A DNA stretch of 64,000 nucleotides from Mollicutes bacterium (GCA_003553945.1 PWEL01000013.1:43526-107525); one strand, 5' to 3'. Shown: positions 49,875 to 59,679, numbered from the stretch's first letter. Program-made: numbers and translations. The notes: generated from the letters alone by a model not told the origin.

Positions 49875-52238
49875 CTAGTCGTCACCATTCTTCTCGAATA
49901 TGTAAGGGGTGACATCCGGCGTCATATCCTGCGGCGGGGGCCTACCCTCCATGAAGTCATAAGGGGTCGGCGCCTCTTGTTCTTCTTTTTCTAACCGTTC
50001 GAGGGCGTCATCGATGGATGTTTTTCTGCCTTCTCTTTGCAGGGTGTCTTCAAGCTTCTGTCTCAGTTTCGTGGCTCGGCGCTCTTCAAGATATCTGATC
50101 GCATTGGAGAGGACTTCAATCTCCCCGAGCATCACGAGCGTCTTTTCCGTGCGGGTGATTCCGGTGTAGATGAGCTTGCGCTTCAAGAGGATGCTGTGGC
50201 GCTTGAAGAGAGGGAACACCACGACACTGTACTCGCTCCCCTGGGATTTATGGACACTCATCGCGTAGGCATGCGTGAGATTCTTGAGATCGGCGTATCT
50301 ATAGGTGACCTCGTTGCCCATGAAGGAGACGATCACCTCGCTGCTTGTATCGTCGATGCCGACGATGACACCCTGGTCCCCGTTCATCACGTTATCCTCC
50401 GGCTGGTTGATGAGTTGAAGGACCTTGTCACCGATCCTGAATGTCCTTTCGCCATGGTCTATCGCTTTCTCCGTGTTCGGGTTGTACTTGCTCTGCAGGA
50501 AGCGGTTGGTCTCATGGATGCCGACAGGCCCCTTGTACATGGGGATGAGAACCTGTATGTCCTCATGAAGGTCGTAACCCTTGTCCAAAAAGTAGTCGAT
50601 GATGCCTCCAAGACGTTCGTGAAAACGTTCCGGACGTTCCTTGAAGATATAGCGGTCGGGAAAAGTCTTCAACAGATCATCCGGAAGGCCTCCATCCCTT
50701 ACATGCCTCGCAAGATCGACGACCTTCGACTCTCGCGCCTGGCGATGGATATCATGGAGCGTGATGGTCGCCAGCAGGCCGCTGTCGATGATATCCTTGA
50801 GCACCTGCCCCGGTCCGACGGAGGGAAGCTGGGCCTCATCCCCGACAATCACAAGCCGCGCCTCGTCGGGAAGGCTTCTGAAAAGATGCGCCGCTAGGGA
50901 GATGTCGATCATGGAGGCTTCATCGATGATGAACAGACTGCCGGGCTTCGGCGCTGTCTCATCATGCGCGAAGCTGCCGTCGTAACCATAACCCAAAAAG
51001 CGATGTATGGTGCATGCGTAGGCGCCGGTGGTTTCATTCATACGCTTCGCCGCGCGCCCCGTCGGAGCGATCAGGTGGATGTCGCTCTCTTCATCGTAGC
51101 GAGGCCCTTCATAATCGAAATATCGCCGCGCGACCTCAACGATGCCTTCGATCACCGTCGTCTTCCCTGTACCCGGACCCCCGGTGAGCACGATGGCCTG
51201 ATGAGAAAGCGCGGCCTCGATCGCACGGCGCTGTTCGTCAGTGTAGGTGATGCCTTTTTCATCCTCGAACGACTTTATGAGACGCGATACTTTCTGCTTG
51301 GCCGCTTCATTGTATCCCTGACTGAAAGCGAAGAGCCGCTTTGCAATCGACTCTTCACTCTCCTTGAAGTGCTTGAGTGTCAGCGCTTCCCCGTCAAAGA
51401 TGAAACGCCCTTCTTCGATCAGCGATTCGAGTGATGAAGCGACAACGGTCTCAGGGATGTCCACATGTTTTGAAAGCTGATGGTGCGCTTCTTCTAAGAA
51501 GGCGCTTTTTTCTATATGGGTATGGCCCCGGCTCGCGGCGATCTCCTGGAAATGGGTGATGAGGAACGCGCGGATGCGACGTGGATCATCATCGGGGATA
51601 TCCAGTTTCTTAGCGATCAGGTCCGCGCGCTCGAACCCTATCCCCTCGACAGTCTCAATGAGCTGGTAGGGATTGTCTTCGATCACTTCCGCGGTACGCG
51701 CTTCATACACTTTGAGGATGCGGTCGATAAGACGATGCGAGATGCCGTAGCCGAGGAGCTTGATACGTGTGTTCTCCGTGGCCTTGTTGGCGTGAAGGTG
51801 TTGTTTCAGGGTGGTCCTGGCTTTTTTGCTTAGAGAGGGGACCTCCTCCAGAGCGCTGTCGTCATCTGAGATTTTCTGCAGGGCGTCCGTCCCGAGTGTC
51901 TTCACGATACGTTCGGCGGACTTCTTTCCGACGCCGGGGAAAAGGTCGCTCGAAAGGTATTCAACAAGCCCTTCCTCGCTCGCCTCCTCCAAACGCTCAT
52001 AACGTTGGAACTTGAACTGCGTGCCGTATTTCGGATGCGTTTCAAACTCGCCGAAGAACCTGTAGACCTCCCCCTTTTTCGGATGGGGGAGATGCCCCTT
52101 GACGGTTTTCACTTCATCAGGAAAATCGAGCAGGGAATCAGACGCGCTCTTTCTGCGCGCTTCGATCTTGGCGATAGCGAAATGGTTCTCTTCTTTATAA
52201 AAGAGAATCGAACGGATGGGGCCTTCTAGATATTGCAC
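49875..52238 (-). CDS. recD2: RecD2-type ATP-dependent DNA helicase
   Basis: This 787-residue SF1B helicase has an N-terminal OB-like region, helix-hairpin-helix elements ('LFPGVGKKSAERIVKTLG') and Walker A 'GGPGTGKTTVIEG'. It also has Walker B LFIIDEASMID, 'GDEAQLPSVGPGQVL' and the C-terminal UvrD-like motif 'AYAMSVHKSQGSEYSVV'. This is the RecD2/RecD-TraA family of 5'-3' helicases found in bacteria without RecBCD, acting in DNA repair. The start is taken at the GTG of MQYLEGPIRS with GAGGTG upstream; a GTG three codons earlier is possible. It is monocistronic. Confidence 0.92.
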   Translation of the reverse strand: MQYLEGPIRSILFYKEENHFAIAKIEARRKSASDSLLDFPDEVKTVKGHLPHPKKGEVYRFFGEFETHPKYGTQFKFQRYERLEEASEEGLVEYLSSDLFPGVGKKSAERIVKTLGTDALQKISDDDSALEEVPSLSKKARTTLKQHLHANKATENTRIKLLGYGISHRLIDRILKVYEARTAEVIEDNPYQLIETVEGIGFERADLIAKKLDIPDDDPRRIRAFLITHFQEIAASRGHTHIEKSAFLEEAHHQLSKHVDIPETVVASSLESLIEEGRFIFDGEALTLKHFKESEESIAKRLFAFSQGYNEAAKQKVSRLIKSFEDEKGITYTDEQRRAIEAALSHQAIVLTGGPGTGKTTVIEGIVEVARRYFDYEGPRYDEESDIHLIAPTGRAAKRMNETTGAYACTIHRFLGYGYDGSFAHDETAPKPGSLFIIDEASMIDISLAAHLFRSLPDEARLVIVGDEAQLPSVGPGQVLKDIIDSGLLATITLHDIHRQARESKVVDLARHVRDGGLPDDLLKTFPDRYIFKERPERFHERLGGIIDYFLDKGYDLHEDIQVLIPMYKGPVGIHETNRFLQSKYNPNTEKAIDHGERTFRIGDKVLQLINQPEDNVMNGDQGVIVGIDDTSSEVIVSFMGNEVTYRYADLKNLTHAYAMSVHKSQGSEYSVVVFPLFKRHSILLKRKLIYTGITRTEKTLVMLGEIEVLSNAIRYLEERRATKLRQKLEDTLQREGRKTSIDDALERLEKEEQEAPTPYDFMEGRPPPQDMTPDVTPYIFEKNGDD

Positions 52239-52290
52239 GCGCGTCACCTCGTTTTCTTGTCATTGCACCACGTTTCAACCGTCAAAGGAC

Positions 52291-52314
52291 AAGAGCCTTC
52301 CCAGGAAGGCTCTT
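52291..52314 (-). terminator. terminator of the M24 peptidase gene
   Basis: AAGAGCCTTCC / GGAAGGCTCTT form a perfect 11-bp stem. The T tract after it on the minus strand is poor (TGTCCTTT). Confidence 0.7.
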
Positions 52315-52316
52315 CA

Positions 52317-53579
52317 TCAACGGGACCTTATCATGCTTTCCAGGGCGTCCGGGTCTTTCTCGATGTCCGTGCTCAGATTTTCGCAGCCGTTGTCTGTCAC
52401 TAGGATGTCATCCTCGATGCGGACACCGATCCCTTCTTCCTTGATATAGAGGCCGGGTTCGATCGTAAGCACCATGCCGGCCTTGAACGGTTCACTGTAA
52501 TGACCGACATCATGTACATCGAGACCGAGAAAATGACCGATGCCATGGTAATAGTATTCACTGAGCTCCTCGGTCTCCTCGATCAGCCCGATACGTTTGG
52601 CATGCTCTGCAAGGCGTTCCCTCGCGAAGGTGTTGAGTTCCTTCCATGTCACGCCGGGACGCACTTGCTCGATTGTGGCCATGTTGACATCGAGGACGAT
52701 CTCGTAGATCTCCCTCTGGCGTCTGCTGTAGATTCCTGATACGGGATAAGTGCGCGAGATATCGGCGGCGTAGTTGTTATTGAGGGCACCGAGGTCGAAG
52801 AGAATCATGTTGTCTTTCCCAAGTCTGGCGGTGTTGTCCGTATAATGCAGGATGGCGGCGTTCTCACCGTTGGCGGCGATGGTGTCGAAGGCGGTTCCTT
52901 CGCTGCCCTCGAGTGTGATTCTATGGAGGAAATCCGCTTCAAGCTGGTACTCATGCGTGCGCGTACCGAGGTTTTCCATAATTGTGTCGAGACCTTTTTG
53001 TGTATGGTTTATGGCCTCTCTGATCGCCTGGATCTCCTCGTCGCTTTTAAACATGCGCAGATAGGAAAGGTGTTCATTGACATTCCTGATTTCAAGTTCC
53101 GGATAATTTTTGATGATGGTCGATGCCTGCTTGATAGCCTCGGGTCTCTCTTCAAAGCTAGGGTGATATAGGTCGAGGTAGAGCGCCTTCGGTGTCACAC
53201 CCATGGGGGAGCGGGCGTAGTTCATCAACTGGTTGAATACAGCATTGAAACGATTGAGCGTATATATATTCGATTCCGGAATACCGGAGCGTTCGCTGGC
53301 TTCCTGTTTCGACATGGTGGCGCCTTCCCACTGGATTTTCTTCTTGGTGTTCTCTTCAATGAAGAGGAGTGTCTTCTCATTGGAACCGCCCTTCATAAGA
53401 AGAAGGATCATGTTGGGTTCGCTGATATTGCTCACGTAGAAAAAATTCCGCTGGGGCGTATAATCATAATATTGATCGAGGGTCTTGTGCGGCGGCGTCC
53501 CGGAGAAAAGCAACGCGGCTGAATCCTCTTCCATTCTTTCATAAAGCGCTTCTCTTGCTTTTTGTGCATGTGCTTTCAT
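52317..53579 (-). CDS. Xaa-Pro aminopeptidase (M24B)
   Basis: This 420-residue enzyme has an N-terminal AMP_N-type domain (about 1-140) and a pita-bread peptidase domain. Metal ligands appear in 'MILFDLGALNNNYAADISRTYP' (two Asp), GIGHFLGLDVHD (His), IEPGLYI (Glu) and GVRIEDD (Glu). It should remove N-terminal residues preceding proline in the cytoplasm, with two Mn or Co ions. GAGGTGAATAATA precedes ATG. It is monocistronic and divergent from the phosphate cotransporter gene. Distinguishing PepP from PepQ needs assays, though the AMP_N domain favours PepP. Confidence 0.9.
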   Translation of the reverse strand: MKAHAQKAREALYERMEEDSAALLFSGTPPHKTLDQYYDYTPQRNFFYVSNISEPNMILLLMKGGSNEKTLLFIEENTKKKIQWEGATMSKQEASERSGIPESNIYTLNRFNAVFNQLMNYARSPMGVTPKALYLDLYHPSFEERPEAIKQASTIIKNYPELEIRNVNEHLSYLRMFKSDEEIQAIREAINHTQKGLDTIMENLGTRTHEYQLEADFLHRITLEGSEGTAFDTIAANGENAAILHYTDNTARLGKDNMILFDLGALNNNYAADISRTYPVSGIYSRRQREIYEIVLDVNMATIEQVRPGVTWKELNTFARERLAEHAKRIGLIEETEELSEYYYHGIGHFLGLDVHDVGHYSEPFKAGMVLTIEPGLYIKEEGIGVRIEDDILVTDNGCENLSTDIEKDPDALESMIRSR

Positions 53580-53665
53580 TATTATTCACCTCAAATTGAT
53601 TATAACAAACTCGATGGAAAAAAGAAATGCCCTCATATAGCGTCGCACGCGTGAAGTCCCGGGGT

Positions 53666-53721
53666 TGAAAACGTTTTTGGCCGATAAGCCTGTACGAACA
53701 ATTGAAAAAATATGCTATGAT
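53666..53721 (+). promoter_or_regulatory. cre-like site and extended -10 promoter before the Na/Pi cotransporter
   Basis: TGAAAACGTTTTTG (53666-53679) matches the CcpA cre consensus at about 12 of 14 positions. TGCTATGAT (53713-53721) is an extended -10 box. No good -35 is visible. Confidence 0.45.
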
Positions 53722-53746
53722 ACAGTTGGTGTTCAGGATGGGAGTG

Positions 53747-55405
53747 ATGCACGTGGCGCTTTCAAACGGGCTTGATGTCCTTGAACTAGTCTTCTACGTC
53801 GTCGGAGGCCTGGGACTTTTCCTCTACGGCATCCGCAAGATGGGCGACTCACTCAAACTCCTCGCAGGACGGAAACTGAAAATACTCATCGAACGTTCGA
53901 CCAACACGCCGCTCAAAGGCATCTTCATCGGAGTATTCGTCACCGTCCTTTTGCAGACGAGCACCGGCACCACAGCACTGACCGTCAGCCTGGTCAGGGC
54001 AGGCCTCATGACCTTCCCTCAAGCTCTGGGCGTCATTCTCGGAGCCAACCTGGGCACCACCGCCACCAGTTTCCTCATCGGGCTTGAAATATATGATTAC
54101 GCACTGCCGATGATCGCTCTCGGCAGCGTGCTTGCACTATTCTCACCTTCGTTGCGGCCTCAGCGCTTCGGGGGTGTTTTGTTTGGCTTCGGACTCATCT
54201 TCTTCGGCCTGGATCTGATGAGCAACGCGCTCGCAGTGTTCACTGAATTCGAAGGGTTCCGGGCGGCGCTGCTCGCGGTCAGCGACATCCCGATCCTCGG
54301 CGTGCTTGTCGGAGCCGTCTCCACTGTCGTCGTTCAATCGAGCACAGCCGTCATCGGAATCCTGCAGCAGCTTTACAGGACAGGCGCGATGCCTTTGATC
54401 GGCGCCGTCGCCATCGTCTTCGGCAGCAACATCGGCACCACCGTGACCGCCATTCTCTCTGCGCTCGGCGGCTCGACCGCCGCAAAACAGACCGCCGCCG
54501 CCCATGTCATCTTCAACGTCGGCGGAAGCATCATCTTCCTGATTCTCATCGTCCCCTACACAGCCTTCATCGCCACCCTCGAAACACATATCCTCGGCGG
54601 CGAGCAGACCGCGATGACAGTGAGCTTCGCACACATCTTTTTCAATCTGTTCAACACCGTCATCATGTACTTTCTCATCACACAGCTCGACAAACTCTCA
54701 AGACGCATCATCAAAGGAAAGACCGATGCGCTCCCCAACGTCGAGACCCTCCAGCCCTCCCTCATTAAAAGCGCTCCGGGACTCGCCCTTGAAAATGTCA
54801 AGCGCGTCATCGCTTCAATGGGGGAGATCACCGAAGACATGTACCGTGCAAGCGTCCGCTATTCATTCGAAAACGACAAAAAATCCCTTGAGCGCGGAAG
54901 AGCGCTCGAAGAGATCATAGACACCATCGATTCCAAGACCCATGACTACCTTATCAAAATCGCCCACGCAATCAGCGACGATGCCCTCGCGAATGAACAG
55001 GCGTTCTATGTCGATACCATCCGGGATTTCGAGCGGATCTGCGACCATTGCCAGAATCTCTTTGACTTCTTCGAGTACCGACACAGCGAGAAACTCCATC
55101 TCACGGAGGACGCGGAAAGGAATCTCAAACATCTTTACTCTCTCGCCGAACACATCCTCAACAAGACCCTCGAAGCCTTCAAGGAGAAGGATGAAGCGAA
55201 GGCCCGCCTCATCTCCGATGAAGAGGAGGGCATCGATAACGCGGTGCGCCGGTGTCGAAGGGAGCACGTGCTGAGAAGTTCGAAAGACCAGAATGGCGCT
55301 GATGATGTCCTCTTCGTCGATATCCTCTCAAACATAGAACGAATCGGCGACCACTGCGAGAACATCGCGAGGAACCTTCTCGACAGACGCTACTATTTCC
55401 GGTGA
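53747..55405 (+). CDS. Na/Pi cotransporter family protein with PhoU-like domain
   Basis: This 552-residue protein has a membrane part (about 1-310) with the two inverted Na_Pi_cotrans repeats marked by LLQTSTGTTALTVSLV and VVQSSTAVIGILQQLY, plus the QSST-type motif residues that bind Na and phosphate. The C-terminal ~200 residues are helical and PhoU-like. It should import phosphate with sodium. ATG at MHVALSNG is chosen (AGGATGGGAG upstream); GTG two codons later is also possible. The ORF-track start at a TTG runs through the -10 box and is rejected. Confidence 0.85.
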   Translation: MHVALSNGLDVLELVFYVVGGLGLFLYGIRKMGDSLKLLAGRKLKILIERSTNTPLKGIFIGVFVTVLLQTSTGTTALTVSLVRAGLMTFPQALGVILGANLGTTATSFLIGLEIYDYALPMIALGSVLALFSPSLRPQRFGGVLFGFGLIFFGLDLMSNALAVFTEFEGFRAALLAVSDIPILGVLVGAVSTVVVQSSTAVIGILQQLYRTGAMPLIGAVAIVFGSNIGTTVTAILSALGGSTAAKQTAAAHVIFNVGGSIIFLILIVPYTAFIATLETHILGGEQTAMTVSFAHIFFNLFNTVIMYFLITQLDKLSRRIIKGKTDALPNVETLQPSLIKSAPGLALENVKRVIASMGEITEDMYRASVRYSFENDKKSLERGRALEEIIDTIDSKTHDYLIKIAHAISDDALANEQAFYVDTIRDFERICDHCQNLFDFFEYRHSEKLHLTEDAERNLKHLYSLAEHILNKTLEAFKEKDEAKARLISDEEEGIDNAVRRCRREHVLRSSKDQNGADDVLFVDILSNIERIGDHCENIARNLLDRRYYFR

Positions 55406-55447
55406 TAAAAAAACACCGCAGCGCTTAAGAAAAGCTGCGGTGTTTTT
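55406..55447. terminator. bidirectional terminator between Na/Pi and gap genes
   Basis: AAACACCGCAGC / GCTGCGGTGTTT form a 12-bp stem with T runs on both sides. Confidence 0.88.
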
Positions 55448-55458
55448 ATAGCCAATGA

Positions 55459-56472
55459 TCAGACTTGTTCGGCGAGGAGTTTCATCGTGCGGACCATCTG
55501 CGCTACATAGCCCATTTCATTATCATACCAGGCGAGAACCTTGACCATCTGCTTGCCGTCGACGTCGAGCACTCTTGTCATCTGTGCATCGAACAGTGAG
55601 CCATATGTGGTTCCGATGACATCGCTCGAGACGATGGGGTCTTCCGTATAGACGAGCGTCTCGCCGTCCGCTGCATCCTTGACAGCTTTCTTGATGTCTT
55701 CTTCGCTGACGTTCTCTTTGAGTTCAGCGACGAAATCAACGACTGACCCCGTAATTGTGGGGACGCGCAAGGCGATGCCGTCAAGCTTGCCGTTGAGATG
55801 CGGAAGCACCTTCCCTACAGCTTTCGCCGCACCAGTCGTCGTCGGCGAGATATTCGAGGCGGCTGCGCGGCCTCGACGGGCCTTGATACCTTTCGCATGC
55901 GGTGAATCAAGCGTGTTCTGGTCGTTGGTATAGGCATGGGCGGTCGTCATGTAGCCCTTTTCAACGCCGAATGCGTCATCGAGCGCCTTGACTACGGGAG
56001 CTAGGCAGTTCGTGGTGCAGGAGGCGCCGCTGATGACTTGTTCGCTACCGTCGAGGTCTTCATCGTTGACATTGTAGACGATAGTCTTGACATCGCCTTT
56101 GGCCGGCGCGCTGATCATGACTTTCTTCGCGCCTGCCTTGACATGTTTCATCGCGCCGTCCTTCTTGGTGAAGATGCCGGTGCACTCAAGCACTACATCG
56201 ACATCGAGGTCTCCCCAGGGAAGGCTCTCAGGGTCTTTCTCCGCGTACACCTTGACCTCGTCGCCGTCGACAACGATGGCGTCCTCTTTCGCCTCGACGC
56301 TGTCCACCTTGTATGATCCGTGAGCCGTGTCGTATTTGAGCAGATATGCGAGCGTCTCCGCATCCGTCAAATCGTTGATCGCGACGATCTCATAATCGGG
56401 ATTGTCCTTCATGTAGCGATAAGCGAGCTTTCCGATACGACCGAAGCCGTTGATTGCAATACGTACTGACAT
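55459..56472 (-). CDS. gapA: glyceraldehyde-3-phosphate dehydrogenase
   Basis: This 337-residue type I GAPDH has the NAD-binding GFGRIGK at the N-terminus, the catalytic cysteine in [12 protein letters not shown] (about residue 152), and the partner His in the '[16 protein letters not shown]' region or shortly after. The C-terminal 'WYDNEMGY' is conserved. AAAGGAGGAATTCC precedes ATG. No cggR, pgk or tpi genes adjoin it, so it is transcribed alone. A cre-like operator lies upstream of the promoter. It converts glyceraldehyde-3-phosphate to 1,3-bisphosphoglycerate in glycolysis. Confidence 0.97.
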   Translation of the reverse strand: MSVRIAINGFGRIGKLAYRYMKDNPDYEIVAINDLTDAETLAYLLKYDTAHGSYKVDSVEAKEDAIVVDGDEVKVYAEKDPESLPWGDLDVDVVLECTGIFTKKDGAMKHVKAGAKKVMISAPAKGDVKTIVYNVNDEDLDGSEQVISGASCTTNCLAPVVKALDDAFGVEKGYMTTAHAYTNDQNTLDSPHAKGIKARRGRAAASNISPTTTGAAKAVGKVLPHLNGKLDGIALRVPTITGSVVDFVAELKENVSEEDIKKAVKDAADGETLVYTEDPIVSSDVIGTTYGSLFDAQMTRVLDVDGKQMVKVLAWYDNEMGYVAQMVRTMKLLAEQV

Positions 56473-56505
56473 GGAATTCCTCCTTTGTTTTTTATCACAC
56501 TTCCA

Positions 56506-56534
56506 ATTATAGTGAATACGCGTTCAAAACACAA
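56506..56534 (-). promoter_or_regulatory. gapA promoter
   Basis: TTGTGT and TATAAT are 17 bases apart on the minus strand, about 34 bases before the ATG. Confidence 0.65.
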
Positions 56535-56547
56535 CCTGTCATACAAA

Positions 56548-56561
56548 TTAAAACGTTTTCA
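56548..56561 (-). promoter_or_regulatory. cre-like operator upstream of the gapA promoter
   Basis: On the minus strand TGAAAACGTTTTAA matches the cre consensus TGWAANCGNTNWCA at 13 of 14 positions. It lies upstream of the -35 box, a position that often goes with activation by CcpA. Confidence 0.55.
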
Positions 56562-57203
56562 ACGCTTTGTTTCACAACTACAAGCGTCGATGGCTTCGAA
56601 AAAGTCGCTGACCGGTGTCTTTGGAATCTCGAGTGGACGCCGGTCGTAAAGGTACCGCACATCATGAAGCCAGTCGATGGTCGCTTCCACAAGGGAATCG
56701 AGCGTCTCTCTCTCAAAGGGGACCTGAGATCTGGAGGCGGTAAGATGCGCGATGGTCTTGTCCCGTTCGGCCATGATGGCGCGGATCACGTCGCTATATT
56801 GTTCGAGCACCCGCTTCAAGGAATCGATCAGGGCATCCGTATCCGGCGCGACGGGGGTCGACCCCTCATCGCCGATGAAAGCCCGGTAGAACACATCGGC
56901 CCGTTGACGACTCAGGAAGCGGATGAAATTCTGTAAATTCTTGAGATCCTTGTTCTTGCGGCGGATCTCATAGATTCTGGCCATAGTCAGGACCACCTCG
57001 CGCCACTGAGCCTCGAACAGCCACGCTGTAAATCGCGGCGCCTCGGATAGAAAGGGGTGCTGTTCTGAATCCAGACGCTCAAGCTGCGAGAGAAAAGCGA
57101 GGCCGCCGCGTGCGGAAGCGAGTTCTTCAGAAAGAATCCTCAGGCGCTTTTCAAAAGCGGCGGTGACCCGTGGGTCCTTCTTTTTCAATGTAATAGACCG
57201 CAT
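56559..57203 (-). CDS. HEPN/AbiU2-like protein
   Basis: This 214-residue, mostly helical protein has features of the HEPN AbiU2 family. These are a 'WREVVLTMARIYE' helix, 'NLQNFIRFLSRQR', and late in the chain RDKTIAH, an R-x5-H motif (about Arg147-His153) of the kind that forms HEPN RNase active sites. AAGGGGGGATGCC precedes ATG. AbiU2 relatives have been linked to phage abortive infection, but many HEPN proteins are uncharacterised. No antitoxin gene adjoins; it sits between spx-like and gapA genes, all on one strand. The family call is by visual match only. Confidence 0.55.
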   Translation of the reverse strand: MRSITLKKKDPRVTAAFEKRLRILSEELASARGGLAFLSQLERLDSEQHPFLSEAPRFTAWLFEAQWREVVLTMARIYEIRRKNKDLKNLQNFIRFLSRQRADVFYRAFIGDEGSTPVAPDTDALIDSLKRVLEQYSDVIRAIMAERDKTIAHLTASRSQVPFERETLDSLVEATIDWLHDVRYLYDRRPLEIPKTPVSDFFEAIDACSCETKR

Positions 57204-57239
57204 GGCATCCCCCCTTCGCTTTCATTTTATCATATCCAT

Positions 57240-57265
57240 GAAAAAACCGGTGCAAAAGCACCGGT
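57240..57265 (-). terminator. terminator of the Spx-like gene
   Basis: ACCGGTGC-TTTT-GCACCGGT on the minus strand is followed by TTTTTT. Confidence 0.85.
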
Positions 57266-57270
57266 CCGTT

Positions 57271-57744
57271 TCAGGCTTGTGTCGACTCCTCTTGTTCCTT
57301 CTCTCTGAGTTCTGCGAAATACTTTTCAAGTGCATGCCGATAATCGCAGTCCTCCCCTTTGTCACAGGTCGTGCACATGATGATCTCCCGCAGACGCTTG
57401 GGAATGAACGCCCTGATCTCATCATCATTGTAGCCGACCTGCATCTTGTTGTTTTCGATAATGATGGGGCGGCGAAGGACGCTCGGGTTTTCAATGATGA
57501 AATCCGTCAGTTCGCTCAAAGACATCTCCTCGAGATTCAGATCATTCTCCTGGAACACTTTCGACCGCTTGGAGATGATATCCTCGAAGCCTCCCTCGGA
57601 GTTCTTGAGCATGGCATGAATGTCTTCCCTGGTCAATTTGACATTGAAAATGTTCTTCTCCTTGTAGGGGATGCGATGTTCTTCAAACCATTTCTTGGCT
57701 TTCCTGCACGATGAGCAGCTGGGTGTGGTATACATTTGTATCAT
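57271..57744 (-). CDS. Spx/ArsC-family protein with cysteine-rich C-terminal extension
   Basis: This 157-residue thioredoxin-like protein begins 'MIQMYTTPSCSSCRKAKKWFE', with a CxxC redox pair (Cys10, Cys13) as in Spx. The core follows the Spx/ArsC pattern through 'LRRPIIIENNKMQVGYNDDEIRAFIPKR'. About 40 further residues contain CTTC...EDC (three cysteines in ten residues), not usual in Bacillus Spx (131 residues). AAGGAGGCG precedes the ATG at MIQMYT. Spx binds the RNA polymerase alpha C-terminal domain under disulfide stress; that role is inferred. Confidence 0.8.
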   Translation of the reverse strand: MIQMYTTPSCSSCRKAKKWFEEHRIPYKEKNIFNVKLTREDIHAMLKNSEGGFEDIISKRSKVFQENDLNLEEMSLSELTDFIIENPSVLRRPIIIENNKMQVGYNDDEIRAFIPKRLREIIMCTTCDKGEDCDYRHALEKYFAELREKEQEESTQA

Positions 57745-57901
57745 GGGCGTAACGCCTCCTTCTCGATGATGGTCTGTCGTGACGTTGTAGTTAAATAATA
57801 ACACAAATTATAAAAAATCTAAACAATTTTTTAATGTAAATGCTTGACAATCAGTATGCTATAATAAATGCGCATGTATTATAGCAGATGGAGGTAGATT
57901 T

Positions 57902-59662
57902 ATGAAGTGGAAACTGGAAAATCTCTATGAAAGCGTCCCTGCCTGGGAAGAGGATTTCAAGAAGACTGAAAAGGGCATCGAGGAAATCCGCACCTTCGAG
58001 GGGACGCTGCATGAGTTCGAATCATTCAAGGCCTATTACATCCTTCAGAAGGAACTCTCTAAAAAGCTGAACAAGCTATACCAGTACGCCTCCTTAAAGA
58101 GCGACCTGGATAAAAAGAATGTCAAGAATGCCGCCAAGCTACAGCGTGTAGGCAATCTCGTCGATTCCTACAAGAAGGCCACCGCCTTTGAAGCGCCGGA
58201 GCTGATCGAGCTCGGCAGGGACACAGTCTTTTCATATATTGAAAAGGATGAGGCTTTGAAGGCGTTTCGCTTCCCTATGGAGAAGCTCTTCCATCAAAGC
58301 GACTATATCCTTGATGAGAAGAGCGAGAAGCTCCTCTCGCATTACAACCGCCTCAGCAAACAGGGAAGCAACCTTCACGGCGCCCTTTCCATCGCGGACA
58401 ACGCTTCCAGGGAAGTGACCCTCAAAAACGGCGAGAGAATCACAGTGACCAGCGGCAACTTCCGCAGTCATCTCGCGGATTTGCAGGACGCCGGAGACCG
58501 ACAGAAAGTGTTCGAAGCCATCTTCTCCCATTACGACCGTCATCGTTATACATTCGCCCAGATCTATGACACGGTCCTTCAGTCGGATATCGCCAAAAAA
58601 GAAGCCAGGGGCTACCCGAGCACGCTCGAAGCCTACCTGCACGGAAACCGGATCGATCCGAAAGTCTATCACAATCTGCTCGAGACCGCAGAAGCCAACA
58701 CGCATCTCATCAAGCGCTATTATGCGCTGAGGAAGAAGGTTCTGAACCTGAAAGAACACCGGACATTCGACCGTTTCCTGCCGCTCGCGGAAGGGACGAG
58801 CACCTTCTCCTATGAAGGGGCGAAATCGCTCTTCTTCGACGCCGCCAAAGAACTCGGGGATGACTTCCATGAAAAGGCGCGGGATGCACTGAAGGACGGC
58901 TACGTCGACGTCTACGAACAAGACGGGAAACAGGACGGCGCTTACTCATCCTCCGCCCTCGATGAACACCCCTTCATCCTGCTCAATTATGACGGCACTC
59001 TGAGCGATGTCTTCACCGTCGCGCATGAAGCCGGGCATTCAATGCACTCGCTCTACGCCATGGAGAACCAGCCCATCCCCACGCAGAACTATCCCATATT
59101 CGTCGCCGAAGTGGCCTCGACCTTCAACGAACACCTGCTTCTCGATGCCTTCATCGAGGAGAACAAGGGAACACGGGAGGACCGCATCCAGCTCCTCCAG
59201 CAATCCATCGACGACATCATCGCCACCTTCTTCCGCCAGACCCTCTTCGCCGCTTATGAACTAAAAGCGCACGAGAAGGCGGAAGCTAATGAGCCGATCA
59301 CTCACGAGACCCTCTCGGGCATCATGCAGGACCTCTACAAGTCCTTCTACGACATCGACATCGACGAAGAACCTGGTAAGAGCGCCGTGTGGGCCTTCGT
59401 CCCCCACATGTTCTTCGCGCCATACTATGTCTATCAATACGCCACTTCCTTCGCGGCGAGCCTTGCTCTCTACAAGGAAGTGAAGAAAGACCCCGCGAAC
59501 ATCAAGCGCCACATCGACCTGTTGAAAAGCGGCGGCAGCGACTTCCCCTTGGACCAGCTTGCAGACGCCGGCGTCGATTTGAAGGACAAGAAGGCCTTCA
59601 ATGGTGTCATAGAAAGGTTCGAGGCACTGCTCGACGAATTGGAGGTTGCCTTGAACGCATAA
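57902..59662 (+). CDS. pepF: oligoendopeptidase F (M3 family)
   Basis: This 586-residue zinc endopeptidase has an N-terminal oligopeptidase-F domain and the catalytic 'VAHEAGHSMHS' motif (HExxH at about 375-379), with the third ligand Glu expected in 'VAEVASTFNEHLL'. It would cut short peptides in the cytoplasm, which suits an organism with an Opp importer nearby. GATGGAGGTAGATTT precedes ATG. It is monocistronic and followed by the T-box leader. Confidence 0.93.
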   Translation: MKWKLENLYESVPAWEEDFKKTEKGIEEIRTFEGTLHEFESFKAYYILQKELSKKLNKLYQYASLKSDLDKKNVKNAAKLQRVGNLVDSYKKATAFEAPELIELGRDTVFSYIEKDEALKAFRFPMEKLFHQSDYILDEKSEKLLSHYNRLSKQGSNLHGALSIADNASREVTLKNGERITVTSGNFRSHLADLQDAGDRQKVFEAIFSHYDRHRYTFAQIYDTVLQSDIAKKEARGYPSTLEAYLHGNRIDPKVYHNLLETAEANTHLIKRYYALRKKVLNLKEHRTFDRFLPLAEGTSTFSYEGAKSLFFDAAKELGDDFHEKARDALKDGYVDVYEQDGKQDGAYSSSALDEHPFILLNYDGTLSDVFTVAHEAGHSMHSLYAMENQPIPTQNYPIFVAEVASTFNEHLLLDAFIEENKGTREDRIQLLQQSIDDIIATFFRQTLFAAYELKAHEKAEANEPITHETLSGIMQDLYKSFYDIDIDEEPGKSAVWAFVPHMFFAPYYVYQYATSFAASLALYKEVKKDPANIKRHIDLLKSGGSDFPLDQLADAGVDLKDKKAFNGVIERFEALLDELEVALNA

Positions 59663-59679
59663 GTGGGTTACAATATTAT

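Noticed and set aside
57844-57865. TTGACA...TATAAT promoter before pepF
   Set aside because: Only about 10 bases separate the boxes, so they cannot act as one sigma-A promoter; TATAAT alone may be used with another -35.
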